Assembly: GCA_021155965.1 (NCBI GenBank)
Contig: JAJNBJ010000033.1
Coordinates: 1-32,360 of the forward strand
From: Flavipsychrobacter sp.
GTDB lineage: Bacteria; Bacteroidota; Bacteroidia; Chitinophagales; Chitinophagaceae
Direction of reading: 5' to 3'
DNA length: 32,360 bases
In this document: positions 1-8,009 of the stretch, one piece after another
Position numbering within the stretch: position 1 is the stretch's first letter
Layout: each line of letters starts with the position of its first letter
Position numbers and translations under genes: made by a program
Notes under the pieces: model-generated
What the model was told of the DNA's origin: nothing
The model's database searches: none
The model's input: the letters and a program-made list of their open reading frames with translations, nothing else

Positions 1-568
1 GTCGTTTATCATTAAAACGATTAGTGAAATCAGGAATGTATAGCTTTTTCATGTGTGCTATTTTTCACAAAGCTATTCAAACTTGTGGGTACACGGTAGG
101 TTTGCAACGAGGATGAACCGGAAAAGCGTTTGCAACGCGATTAAGTGAACAGCCAGGCACTATACCACAGCCGAGAACATGATGGCGCCTTTTGAATGCT
201 GTAGATGACAATTCCGCCAGCTCAATAGATAACAACAGCCATACAAAAGCAAAAAGCCAAATCAAGGTTCCGGTTAGGTATGAAAACCAGCGCCATGCCG
301 CTGAGTAGTGCTTTGCGTAACACAACATAACAGCGTAGAGCTAACCCAAAATCACGCGGAGCGATTTGATTTTGGGCGGCACTTTCTTTTGGTACTTTTC
401 TTTTTGCTGTAGAAAAGAAAAGTACGCTCGCGGTGGACACATAACACAGGAGCGGCTCCACCCTTCCTCAAAATGAGCAAAGAAACGTATATCCACGCAG
501 GACAAGGCAAGCACCAACCCAACATACCCTCCCTTCGCTGGCACAATATTATACCTACGCTATATCTG
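1..568. other. Gene-poor left end of the window
   Basis: No convincing gene is seen here. The open frames present have poor composition and no recognisable domain. Visible items are two copies of TTTGCAACG (111-119 and 129-137), the second inside the palindrome GCGTT-TGC-AACGC (127-139), and the strong hairpin at 393-424. The plus-strand frame that becomes the phospholipase-like gene is open from 473, but its first 32 codons look like untranslated leader. Confidence 0.5.
345..424. repeat. Hairpin element with perfect 12-bp stem
   Basis: TACTTTTCTTTT (393-404) is followed by an 8-base loop and its exact reverse complement AAAAGAAAAGTA (413-424). The preceding bases (345-392, including GGGCGGCACTTTC) resemble, from memory, a dispersed intergenic sequence in Chitinophagaceae genomes. 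That resemblance is untested. It could be a mobile hairpin or a terminator for a gene outside the window. Confidence 0.5.
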
Positions 569-1810
569 ATGGCAAGTAAGATTTCACTCATCGCTCTGCT
601 AATACTTATCCCCTGGGTCGCCCCCGGCTACTCCATACTTACCCACGAGGCAATTATTGATGCAACCTGGGATAAGACCATACGCCCGCTCCTGCTGCAA
701 AAATACCCCGGCGCCACTGATGCACAACTAACTGAAGCACACGCATATGCCTATGGCGGCTCCCTGGTACCCGATATGGGATACTACCCTTACGGCAATA
801 AATTCTTCACAGACCTTATCCATTATGTGCGCACCGGCGATTTTGTAACTGCCCTGCTCGAAGAAGCACGGGATATCAATGAATATGCTTTTGCCATCGG
901 CGTTTTAAGCCATTACTATAGCGATAAATATGGGCACTCTATCGCCACAAATCATTGCGTGCCGCTTACTTATCCAAAGGATAAAGAAAAATTCGGCCCC
1001 GTGGTTACTTATGAGCAGTCCCCCATTGCTCACGTGCGGGTAGAATTTGGTTTTGATATACTGCAAACCGCGCGTGGCAACTATGCATCCGATAATTACC
1101 GCCGCTTCGTCGGGTTCAAAATAGCACAACCTGTGCTCGAAAGAGCTTTTCTGAAAACATACGGGCTCAGCATTAACGACCTGTTCAAGGATTTCTCCCG
1201 TGCCGAAGGATCTTTCCGCTGGGCAGTCAATGATTTTTATCCGCTCATCACCCGTACTGCGTGGATGACTAAAAAGAGGCAAATAAAAAAGACCACCCCC
1301 ACCATTACCCGCCGCAAATTTGAATACAAAATGCAGCATGCCCGCTACCATCGAGAATACGGGAAGAACCACGAGCGGCCCGGCATTATGGCAGCAGTGT
1401 TAGCTAAAGTAATTTGGGTATTACCAAAAGTAGGCCCTTTAAAATATCTAAAGATAAAAGTACCGGGCACAGAAGCAGAAAAACTGTTCATTAAAAGCTT
1501 CGATACCATACAGGCTAATTTTGAGGTGGCCGTAAGAAAATTGGGCACAGGTCATCCCGCTTTTCAGAACATCGACTACGACACCGGCAAAGAGACCATG
1601 CCCGAAGAATATCACCTCGCCGATAAAACCTATGGTGCATTGCTGGTCAAGCTTGGAGATCAGCATTTCAGGACCATAACACCACCGCTGAAACAGAACA
1701 TCATACAGTTCTACAATGGCTGTAATGAAAATATGGCAGCAACTGCCGGCTCTGATGATTGGAAGAAAATATCCACAGCAATTGATCAGCTAAATTCAAC
1801 TCCCAAATAA
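569..1810 (+). CDS. Secreted zinc-dependent phospholipase C-like protein
   Basis: This protein resembles the zinc-dependent phospholipase C / S1-P1 nuclease fold family found in Bacteroidota. From the ATG at 569 it is 413 residues. A signal peptide (about residues 1-20, ending before YSILTHE) is followed by likely metal ligands: H26 in LTHEA, D69 in PDMGYYPYG, H85 in DLIHY, then H115, D119 and H123 in SHYYSDKYGH. The catalytic-type region occupies the first 140 residues. The remaining 270 are Lys-rich with a hydrophobic patch near GIMAAVLAKVIWVL and have no function I can name. The frame is open upstream to an ATG at 473, but the start at 569 puts the signal peptide at the N-terminus. Expected activity is phosphodiester hydrolysis outside the cytoplasm; substrate unknown. 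The gene stands alone. Confidence 0.75.
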   Translation: MASKISLIALLILIPWVAPGYSILTHEAIIDATWDKTIRPLLLQKYPGATDAQLTEAHAYAYGGSLVPDMGYYPYGNKFFTDLIHYVRTGDFVTALLEEARDINEYAFAIGVLSHYYSDKYGHSIATNHCVPLTYPKDKEKFGPVVTYEQSPIAHVRVEFGFDILQTARGNYASDNYRRFVGFKIAQPVLERAFLKTYGLSINDLFKDFSRAEGSFRWAVNDFYPLITRTAWMTKKRQIKKTTPTITRRKFEYKMQHARYHREYGKNHERPGIMAAVLAKVIWVLPKVGPLKYLKIKVPGTEAEKLFIKSFDTIQANFEVAVRKLGTGHPAFQNIDYDTGKETMPEEYHLADKTYGALLVKLGDQHFRTITPPLKQNIIQFYNGCNENMAATAGSDDWKKISTAIDQLNSTPK

Positions 1811-1890
1811 ACCGCTCACCAAACGCATCCAAACTAAAAAAATTTCACAACGAAAACCGCTACCACAGCGGGTTTCAGAAACCTAAAAAA

Positions 1891-1921
1891 CCATGACGGT
1901 ACAGTTTCAGTACCGTCATGG
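1891..1921. repeat. Perfect 12-bp inverted repeat, terminator-like
   Basis: CCATGACGGTAC (1891-1902) and GTACCGTCATGG (1910-1921) flank a 7-base loop. On the minus strand the stem is followed directly by six T residues, the form of an intrinsic terminator. On the plus strand it is followed by AAAATTAATTTTTT. It sits 80 bases past the phospholipase-like gene and may end that transcript, although the better T-run faces the other way. Confidence 0.6.
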
Positions 1922-1989
1922 AAAATTAATTTTTTCACCCCAGAAACCTTACAGAACTTTGTATGGTTAGTACTGCGCGCTCAATACAC

Positions 1990-2108
1990 CTTAGCGTATT
2001 TGCGCCTTTCGTGAGATTATACTCGCAGTAAAAGTTCTTTGAAAATTTGGAAAACAAACACACGTTTAAGGAGGGGACTTCTTTGCGCCTCTGCGCCTTT
2101 GCGGTTAA
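1990..2108. repeat. Degenerate CTTTGCG/CGCAAAG dispersed repeats
   Basis: Two related stretches occur, 1990-2016 (containing TTAGCGTATTTGCGCC) and 2081-2108 (containing TTTGCGCC, CTGCGCC and TTTGCGG). The same word on the other strand is at 18412-18431 (CCGCAAAGCACGCAAAGG). Such CGCAAAG-based sequences are widespread intergenic repeats in Bacteroidota as I recall them. No function is assigned. Confidence 0.5.
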
Positions 2109-2119
2109 ACTGCTACCGA

Positions 2120-2175
2120 TACCTTTTTCGGGTATAATTATACCTTTTCAGGGTATAAATATACCCTTTTATACC
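2120..2175. repeat. Cluster of TATACC palindromes
   Basis: GGTATAATTATACC (2131-2144) is a perfect palindrome and GGGTATAAATATACCC (2151-2166) is a near-palindrome with identical arms. Their centres lie 21 bases apart. Further ATACC units start at 2120 and 2171. The spacing of about two helical turns suggests cooperative protein binding. The cluster lies about 225-280 bases upstream of the LuxR-type gene. It could be an operator array or a mobile repeat. Confidence 0.5.
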
Positions 2176-2383
2176 CCTTTATACATTATGATAAAACACA
2201 TAAAATAAGCCCACAGCGCACCACCGCCACATATAAAAAACTAAATGTGGGAAAACGGGCACTTTCCGAAAATTATACCCTCCTCCCTCAAATGTTGCCG
2301 GAATGGCACGCAGAAGCATTTGCCAAAGACTCGCGCATCCTGCCAATCCTTAAATCCGAACATCCTGGTTCAGACATTCTTTT

Positions 2384-2391
2384 TATTTTTG
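2384..2391 (+). promoter_or_regulatory. -7 box TATTTTTG for the LuxR-type gene
   Basis: Matches the Bacteroidota -7 consensus TAnnTTTG. Only eight bases separate it from the ATG at 2400, implying a nearly leaderless mRNA and supporting that start. No clear -33 TTG was seen at the usual spacing. Confidence 0.5.
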
Positions 2392-2399
2392 CTCCATCA

Positions 2400-2879
2400 A
2401 TGAAACTCACCACATTTCACAAACACACCCTCATCTACGGTGCATCCCTCGCCGTACTCCTGTTCCTCATGAAATGGCTCGAATTCCGCTTCATCATCCT
2501 CGACCATGCATTAGAACTTTACATAGGTGCTATAGCCGTCATATTCACAGCCCTGGGTATCTGGCTCACCAAAAAGCTCACCAAGCCCAAAGTGGAAACG
2601 GTCATCATAGAAAAAGAAGTCATCATAACCCAACCCGCCACCTCAAATGCAAATTTCACCCTAAACGAAAAAGCATTAGAAAAACATGGCATCAGCACCC
2701 GCGAGCTGGAGGTATTGCAACTCATGGCAACCGGCCTCAGCAACCAGGAAATTGCCGAACGCTTATACGTTTCTCATAATACCATCAAGACCCACTCCTC
2801 CAACCTCTTCCTCAAGCTCGATGTAAAACGCCGCACACAGGCAGTAGATACCGGCAGAAAACTCGGCCTCATACCTTGA
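2400..2879 (+). CDS. Membrane-anchored LuxR-type transcriptional regulator
   Basis: 159 residues from the ATG at 2400. Two hydrophobic segments (about residues 10-29 and 40-58) are followed by a linker and a C-terminal LuxR/FixJ helix-turn-helix (about 98-150). That domain has the hallmark order STRELEVL, SNQEIAERL, VSHNTIKTH and KLDVKRRTQAV. There is no receiver domain, so this is a short membrane-tethered regulator rather than a classical response regulator. The DUF4199-type membrane gene follows 116 bases downstream on the same strand. I recall this pairing from other Bacteroidota, which suggests one functional unit. The start is chosen because the -7 box at 2384 and a sensible N-terminus agree; a GTG at 2247 would add 51 unlikely residues. 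The target genes are unknown. Confidence 0.8.
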   Translation: MKLTTFHKHTLIYGASLAVLLFLMKWLEFRFIILDHALELYIGAIAVIFTALGIWLTKKLTKPKVETVIIEKEVIITQPATSNANFTLNEKALEKHGISTRELEVLQLMATGLSNQEIAERLYVSHNTIKTHSSNLFLKLDVKRRTQAVDTGRKLGLIP

Positions 2880-2995
2880 TTTTATCCCTCAAAAGCATGA
2901 AATTTACCCTGTTACAGATGAAATCACCCAAAAGGATGAACGGATTTCCTGCTGCACAACCCATTTTTGCAGCATAAAACAAAAAACAAACTCGT

Positions 2996-3532
2996 ATGAA
3001 AAAAATCGTCATTACCACAGGCCTCATCTCCGGCGCAATCGTCAGCACACTCATGGGCATATCCATGGCATTTTATTCAAAAAACGCCAATATGGACCAT
3101 AGCATGGCTATGGGCTATGCAATGATGCTGTTAGCATTCTCACTCATATTTGTAGCCATCAAAATATATCGCGATAAAGAGAACGGCGGGGTTATCAGTT
3201 TCGGCAAAGCATTTACTATCGGCCTGCTTATTTCACTTATCGCTTCTGCTATATATGTAGCCTCATGGGCTGTAGAGTACAACTACTTCTTCCCCGATTT
3301 TATGGACAAATACAGCGCTCACATAGTAAATAAAATGAAAGCATCAGGTGCCAGCCAGATAGCTATAGATAAACAGGTAGCAGATATGGCCATAATGGCA
3401 AAAGAATATAAAAATCCTTTCTTTTTTACGCTTTTCACCTTCGCTGAAATATTTCCTGTTGGGCTCATTGTTTCCCTCATCGCCGCACTGATCCTGAAAA
3501 GGAAAAACACCATGCAGCCGGCAGTTGGTTGA
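2996..3532 (+). CDS. DUF4199-family integral membrane protein
   Basis: 178 residues with four predicted membrane segments: about 5-27, 38-60, 72-92 and 146-168. Between the third and fourth lies an acidic/basic loop (about 93-145). The MKKIVITTGLISGAIVS start and the FGKAFTIGLLISLIAS stretch are typical of DUF4199 proteins, whose function is not established. It probably shares a transcript with the LuxR-type gene upstream, and a strong hairpin follows at 3558-3577. Two regulator-plus-membrane-partner genes of this kind may form a sensory module, but that is inference. Confidence 0.8.
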   Translation: MKKIVITTGLISGAIVSTLMGISMAFYSKNANMDHSMAMGYAMMLLAFSLIFVAIKIYRDKENGGVISFGKAFTIGLLISLIASAIYVASWAVEYNYFFPDFMDKYSAHIVNKMKASGASQIAIDKQVADMAIMAKEYKNPFFFTLFTFAEIFPVGLIVSLIAALILKRKNTMQPAVG

Positions 3533-3557
3533 ATATTCTATGGGAGTAAATTGCAAG

Positions 3558-3586
3558 CAACCCGGCATACCGGGTTGTTTCTTTCT
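3558..3586 (+). terminator. Intrinsic terminator after the DUF4199 gene
   Basis: Stem CAACCCGG (3558-3565) / CCGGGTTG (3570-3577) with loop CATA is followed by TTTCTTTCT. It lies 26 bases past the stop codon. On the opposite strand the stem is not followed by a T-run. Confidence 0.8.
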
Positions 3587-3610
3587 ATGCAAAATAACCG
3601 CATTCCGGAA

Positions 3611-3823
3611 TTACGCCTCGGAAGTTACAATAATACCAGACAACTCCATCTCGTGCATTTGCAGCTCAAAAGGAGTTGTACTATCCGTAAAGCACCATGC
3701 CGCTTTTGCATCGTTCCATGCCATAAAATAAGGAATATGGCTGTTGTTCACCAGCAGCATTCGCTGCGATTCAATTTTTACTATGGCGATATTCAATCCG
3801 CCTACATGTACTTGTACCTGCAT
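3611..3823 (-). CDS. Small hypothetical protein (70 aa)
   Basis: Starts at the ATG at 3823 (the frame can be extended only to a TTG at 3847). It ends facing the DUF4199 terminator. The residue composition is protein-like (VHVGGLNIAIVKIES near the N-terminus, then MLLVNNSHIPYFMAW) with no recognised domain, signal peptide or membrane segment. It begins four bases after the stop of the next minus-strand gene, so the two are probably co-transcribed. Function unknown; it could be a spurious frame. Confidence 0.5.
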   Translation of the reverse strand: MQVQVHVGGLNIAIVKIESQRMLLVNNSHIPYFMAWNDAKAAWCFTDSTTPFELQMHEMELSGIIVTSEA

Positions 3824-3827
3824 TGAT

Positions 3828-4049
3828 CTAGTTGTAGAGTGTACCAAAAACGACTTCGTTCACTTCCTTAATAATATTATCAGCAATGTTAATTGCACCT
3901 AATACGGAGTCGGCTTTAATAATGGCAAAGATCAAATTCCCCCTATTGTGTTCGTAATAGTATACTCCGCTAAATTCCACTTCATTGCTCAGCAGCAGGT
4001 CACAGGCTATCACTTCGTTCCTCACAAAGATGATCTTATACTTATTCAT
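3828..4049 (-). CDS. Small hypothetical protein (73 aa)
   Basis: ATG start, 73 residues, beginning MNKYKIIFVRNEVIACDLLL. The pattern suggests a small soluble alpha/beta fold with alternating strands and a helix near ADSVLGAINIADNIIKEV. No known domain was recognised. It is divergent from the relA/spoT-type gene, with 141 bases between the starts, and is followed after four bases by another small gene on the same strand. Function unknown. Confidence 0.55.
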   Translation of the reverse strand: MNKYKIIFVRNEVIACDLLLSNEVEFSGVYYYEHNRGNLIFAIIKADSVLGAINIADNIIKEVNEVVFGTLYN

Positions 4050-4172
4050 TTTTAGATAACTTTAAAATATGCGTAACAATTCATTAACGCCTTAAAAAAT
4101 CGTGCCAAGGCCCATCAGTTCACATTAAAAAACTGGCAAAACAGGTGGGACCGGTGAAAATCAATAGTTTCG

Positions 4173-4180
4173 TAACTTTA
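4173..4180 (+). promoter_or_regulatory. -7 box TAACTTTA for the RSH gene
   Basis: Close to TAnnTTTG (last base A), with ten bases to the ATG at 4191. It implies a very short leader. Confidence 0.5.
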
Positions 4181-4190
4181 GAGTAGCAAT

Positions 4191-6458
4191 ATGTCATCAA
4201 ATACCACGGCGCCTGCGGTGCCGCCATATAATAAGAACGAAGAAGAAGAGAAGAAGCTCATCCTGAGGGAATACCGCGCACTGCTGCGCTCACTGAAAGA
4301 AAGCCTGAAGAAGGGGGATAAGGCTATGCTTCGCCACGCTTTCGAGATAGCCGTTGAAGCACATAAGAACACCCGACGCAAATCGGGAGAGCCATATATA
4401 CTGCACCCGCTTGCTGTGGCGCAGATAGCTGTTGATGAAATAGGCCTTGGCGTAACATCGGCCATATGTGCCCTGCTGCACGATACGGTGGAGGATACAG
4501 AAATAACACTGGAGGATATCACCCGCGAATTCAATACCCATATCTCTAAGATCATAGACGGGCTCACCAAAATATCAAATGTGGTAGACCTGAAAGCCGA
4601 CACTACCGTGCAGGCTGAGAATTTCAGGAAGATACTCCTCACCCTCGCAGATGACCCCCGTGTTATATTGATAAAGCTGGCAGACAGGCTCCATAACATG
4701 CGCACACTGGAAAGTGTGAACCGCGAAAAGCAGTTGAAAATATCTTCTGAGACAACTTATATATATGCCCCTCTCGCCCACCGCCTTGGCCTTTACGAGA
4801 TTAAGAGCGAGATGGAAGACCTTGCGCTCAAATACACCCAACCTGAGATATACATGGAGATAACCCAGGGGCTGAAAGAAACAAAAAGAGAGCGTAGCCG
4901 CTACATCAACGAATTCATTAAGCCCATCAAAGAAGAACTGGCCGCGAATGATTTTGAGTTCGAAATTTATGGCAGGCCAAAGGCCATCCACTCCATATGG
5001 AACAAGATGCGCAAAAAACATGTCACCTTCGATGAAGTGTACGACCTTTTTGCTATACGTGTCATACTCAAATCGACACCAGAGAAAGAAAAAGAAGACT
5101 GCTGGAAGGTATATTCCATCATTACTAACTTTTACCGCCCCAGCACAGAGCGCCTGCGCGACTGGATAAGCGTGCCCAAAGGCAATGGCTACGAGGCGTT
5201 GCACACCACAGTAATGGGCCCGGGTGGCCGGTGGGTAGAGGTGCAGATACGCACCGAGCGCATGAACGAGATAGCTGAAAAAGGCCTCGCCGCTCACTGG
5301 AAGTATAAGGAAGGAGGCGCCACAACAGCACAGGAAAGTAAGCTGGACAGCTTCCTGAAACACCTACGCGACATACTGAACAACCCCGATACCGATACCA
5401 TAGATTTCATCCAGGACATCAAGCTAGACCTCTTCACGGAAGAGATATATGTGTATACCCCAAAGGGCGATATGCGCGTGCTACCTAAAGGCGCTACTGC
5501 GCTTGACTTTGCTTTTGACATACATACCGAGCTGGGCAGGCGCTGCATAGGCGCTAAGGTCAACTACCGCCTTGTGCCGCTGAGCCACAAATTGGTAAGC
5601 GGCGACCAGGTGGAGGTTATCACCTCCTCCAAGCAAAACCCATCAGAGGACTGGCTGAACTTCCTTATAACCGCAAAAGCAAAATCGAGGGTAAAAAGCT
5701 ACCTGAAGGAAGACAAACGCAAGATAGCAGAAGACGGCAAGGAAGCACTCAGGCGTAAACTTGACCATCTGAAAGTGCCTATGTCTCCCCACAACCTTAA
5801 CGAGCTGATGCACTTCTTCAAAAAATCATCCTCGCTCGATCTTTGGTATGGTATAGCTGTTGGCAACATAGACCTTAAAGACCTGAGGAATTTTGTTGTG
5901 CATGGCGACAAATTGCAGCCTGTACATAAAGAAATAAAGCTGGATACTAAGTTTGCCAACGCCGAGGATGTAGTAAAGCAGAAAGGTGGCAAACCGGCTG
6001 AGTTGATCATATTTGGTGAGCGGTCGGATAAGGTATTATACAAGCTGGCGCAGTGTTGCCAGCCTATACCAGGAGACGATGTATTTGGGTTTGTCACCTC
6101 CGGCGAGGGCCTGAAGATACACCGTACCGACTGCCCGAATGCAGCACAACTACTTGCTAACTATGGCCACCGCATAGTAAAGACCAAGTGGGCGAAGAAT
6201 AAAGAAATATCCTTCCTTGCCGGTGTGCGCATCATAGGCATGGATGATGTGGGCGTTATACAAAAGATCACCAACGTAATTTCCGGAGAACTGAAACTGA
6301 ACATGCGTTCATTAAGTATAGATTCTAAGGACGGCGTTTTTCAAGGCACAATAATGGTATATGTGCACGACAGGGAAGAACTCAATAATTTTTGTAATAA
6401 ACTCGGCGCGCTGGAGGGCATCAGTACCATAGAGCGCCTGGAGGGCACCGAAGAGTAA
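4191..6458 (+). CDS. Bifunctional (p)ppGpp synthetase/hydrolase (RelA/SpoT homologue)
   Basis: 755 residues, normal for a long RSH enzyme making and degrading the stringent-response alarmone. Domains in order: HD hydrolase (about 45-195) with H97-D98 in LLHDTVEDT and LADRLHNMRT at 163-172; synthetase (about 255-375) with GRPK, YEALHTTV (334-341), EVQIRT (350-355) and AAHWKYKE; TGS (417-478); a helical and Cys-containing region with C622-C623, H644 and C648; and a C-terminal ACT domain (about 678-750). The loop RLRD (321-324) is the basic RXKD-like form seen in bifunctional enzymes, not the acidic EXDD of E. coli RelA. With the intact HD pair this argues that both activities are present. It is probably the main alarmone enzyme here. 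The M32 carboxypeptidase follows after 28 bases and may be co-transcribed. Confidence 0.95.
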   Translation: MSSNTTAPAVPPYNKNEEEEKKLILREYRALLRSLKESLKKGDKAMLRHAFEIAVEAHKNTRRKSGEPYILHPLAVAQIAVDEIGLGVTSAICALLHDTVEDTEITLEDITREFNTHISKIIDGLTKISNVVDLKADTTVQAENFRKILLTLADDPRVILIKLADRLHNMRTLESVNREKQLKISSETTYIYAPLAHRLGLYEIKSEMEDLALKYTQPEIYMEITQGLKETKRERSRYINEFIKPIKEELAANDFEFEIYGRPKAIHSIWNKMRKKHVTFDEVYDLFAIRVILKSTPEKEKEDCWKVYSIITNFYRPSTERLRDWISVPKGNGYEALHTTVMGPGGRWVEVQIRTERMNEIAEKGLAAHWKYKEGGATTAQESKLDSFLKHLRDILNNPDTDTIDFIQDIKLDLFTEEIYVYTPKGDMRVLPKGATALDFAFDIHTELGRRCIGAKVNYRLVPLSHKLVSGDQVEVITSSKQNPSEDWLNFLITAKAKSRVKSYLKEDKRKIAEDGKEALRRKLDHLKVPMSPHNLNELMHFFKKSSSLDLWYGIAVGNIDLKDLRNFVVHGDKLQPVHKEIKLDTKFANAEDVVKQKGGKPAELIIFGERSDKVLYKLAQCCQPIPGDDVFGFVTSGEGLKIHRTDCPNAAQLLANYGHRIVKTKWAKNKEISFLAGVRIIGMDDVGVIQKITNVISGELKLNMRSLSIDSKDGVFQGTIMVYVHDREELNNFCNKLGALEGISTIERLEGTEE

Positions 6459-6486
6459 TTCATTAATTAAGTTTTCACAAAATATC

Positions 6487-7995
6487 ATGCAAAACGCACA
6501 ACAGCTTTATACAGAATACGTAACCATTATGCAAAAAGCGGCAGATCTTAACTATGCTGCCGCAGTCCTGGGCTGGGACCAGGAAACTTATATGCCTCCA
6601 AAGGGAGCAGATTACCGTGGCAGGCAACTGGCTACTCTTGCCACACAAGCTCATGAAATACTCACAAGTGATCCGTTCGGAAAAATAGTACACCAGTTAG
6701 CAGGTATGGATGGCTTGGATGATACCCAGTCTGCCAACATACGATTAAGTGTGGAGGATTATGAACGCAACAAAAAGCTGCCCCCTGCCTTTGTGGAGGA
6801 ATTGTCCAGGCTAACAAGCGAAAGCTTTAATGCTTGGATAGCATCCCGCAGGCAGAACGACTTCAGTGTATTTCTGCCACTGCTTACTAAAATGATAGCG
6901 CTGAAAAGAAAACAGGCCGACCTGTATGGCTACAAAGCACATCCATACGATGCCCTGCTGGACGAGTATGAGAAAGGCGCTACCATTGCTATGCTTGATC
7001 CCGTTTTCAAAGGCATTAGCGAACAATTGCCGATATTGCTTGATAAAATAAAGGCAGCCCCGCAGGTAAGCAATGATTGTTTTCACAGGCATTTCCCAAA
7101 GCAGCAGCAATGGGATTTCAGTATCGATGTACTCAAAGGCATGGGCTTCGACCTTGAAGCAGGCAGGCAGGATTATTCGGAGCATCCATTCACAACTTCA
7201 TTTGCACCAGCAGATGTGCGCCTCACAACAAGGGTAGATGAAAATAATTATGCTTCATTATTGTGGAGCTGCATACACGAAGGTGGGCACGGGTTGTATG
7301 AGCAAGGTCTGCCGGGTGAACAATATGGGCTGCCTCTGGGAGCCGCAGCCTCTTTAGGTATCCATGAATCACAATCCCGGTTCTGGGAGAATTGCATAGG
7401 CCGTAGCCTCGGTTACTGGAAGCACTACTACCCCATCCTGCAAAAATATTTCCCTACGCAGCTGAGCGACATAACTGTGGAAGACTTCTTTAAAGCCGCC
7501 AACCGGATTGAACCATCATTTATCCGCACCGAGGCTGATGAACTCACCTATCATTTCCACGTAATGATCCGTTACGAGTTGGAAAAAGCGCTGATACAAG
7601 GTTCATTGAACCCTAAAGATCTCCGGGAGCAATGGAACGCACATTATAATAAATATCTTGGTATTACTCCTAAAGACGACAAAACGGGAGTGTTGCAGGA
7701 TGTGCATTGGAGCCACGGCATGTTCGGCTACTTCCCTACTTATTCCTTAGGCAGTTTTTACGCGTCACAATTCTTTGGGCAGGTGCAGAAAGACATCCCA
7801 GGCCTGCACGAAAAGATACAGAAAGGCGAGCTGCAACCAATACTGCAATGGCTGAGGAATAAGGTTCATCAGTATGGCCGCCGTTATACATCGGAGGAAC
7901 TTTGCGAGCGCATAACAGGCACAAAGCTTGACCCGCAGTTTTTCATACAGTATGCTTCGAAGAAGTACAGCCAGATCTATGGCATTTCATTGTAG
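6487..7995 (+). CDS. M32-family carboxypeptidase (Taq type)
   Basis: 502 residues, the usual length for thermostable-carboxypeptidase-1 (Taq) family zinc metallopeptidases, which remove C-terminal residues from peptides in the cytoplasm. The zinc motif is HEGGH (264-268) followed by GIHESQSRFWEN (291-302), whose E294 is the expected third ligand. DQETYMPP (31-38) and HPYDALLDEYEKG (152-164) are further family signatures. The start at 6487 has no Shine-Dalgarno sequence but matches the family N-terminus. It lies 28 bases after the RSH gene on the same strand. No signal peptide. Confidence 0.93.
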   Translation: MQNAQQLYTEYVTIMQKAADLNYAAAVLGWDQETYMPPKGADYRGRQLATLATQAHEILTSDPFGKIVHQLAGMDGLDDTQSANIRLSVEDYERNKKLPPAFVEELSRLTSESFNAWIASRRQNDFSVFLPLLTKMIALKRKQADLYGYKAHPYDALLDEYEKGATIAMLDPVFKGISEQLPILLDKIKAAPQVSNDCFHRHFPKQQQWDFSIDVLKGMGFDLEAGRQDYSEHPFTTSFAPADVRLTTRVDENNYASLLWSCIHEGGHGLYEQGLPGEQYGLPLGAAASLGIHESQSRFWENCIGRSLGYWKHYYPILQKYFPTQLSDITVEDFFKAANRIEPSFIRTEADELTYHFHVMIRYELEKALIQGSLNPKDLREQWNAHYNKYLGITPKDDKTGVLQDVHWSHGMFGYFPTYSLGSFYASQFFGQVQKDIPGLHEKIQKGELQPILQWLRNKVHQYGRRYTSEELCERITGTKLDPQFFIQYASKKYSQIYGISL

Positions 7996-8009
7996 CATTA
8001 CAGGAAAGA

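Larger units (their letters stand above)
1811..2399. other. 589-base non-coding region rich in repeats
   Basis: No supported gene lies here. It holds a perfect hairpin (1891-1921), two CTTTGCG-type low-complexity repeats (1990-2016 and 2081-2108), a run of TATACC palindromes (2120-2175) and the -7 promoter box of the following LuxR-type gene (2384-2391). A GTG-started frame from 2247 joins the LuxR gene, but its first 51 codons lack a plausible domain and lie upstream of that promoter. Confidence 0.6.

Noticed and set aside
905-1372. 155-residue minus-strand frame inside the phospholipase-like gene
   Set aside because: Antisense shadow with no domain features; the plus-strand protein has clear metal-binding motifs.
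2247-2399. GTG-started N-terminal extension of the LuxR-type protein (51 residues)
   Set aside because: It lacks domain features, overlaps the predicted -7 box at 2384, and the ATG at 2400 gives a normal N-terminus.
4575-5363. 262-residue minus-strand frame inside the RSH gene
   Set aside because: Antisense shadow of a highly conserved coding sequence; Cys- and aromatic-rich without any motif.
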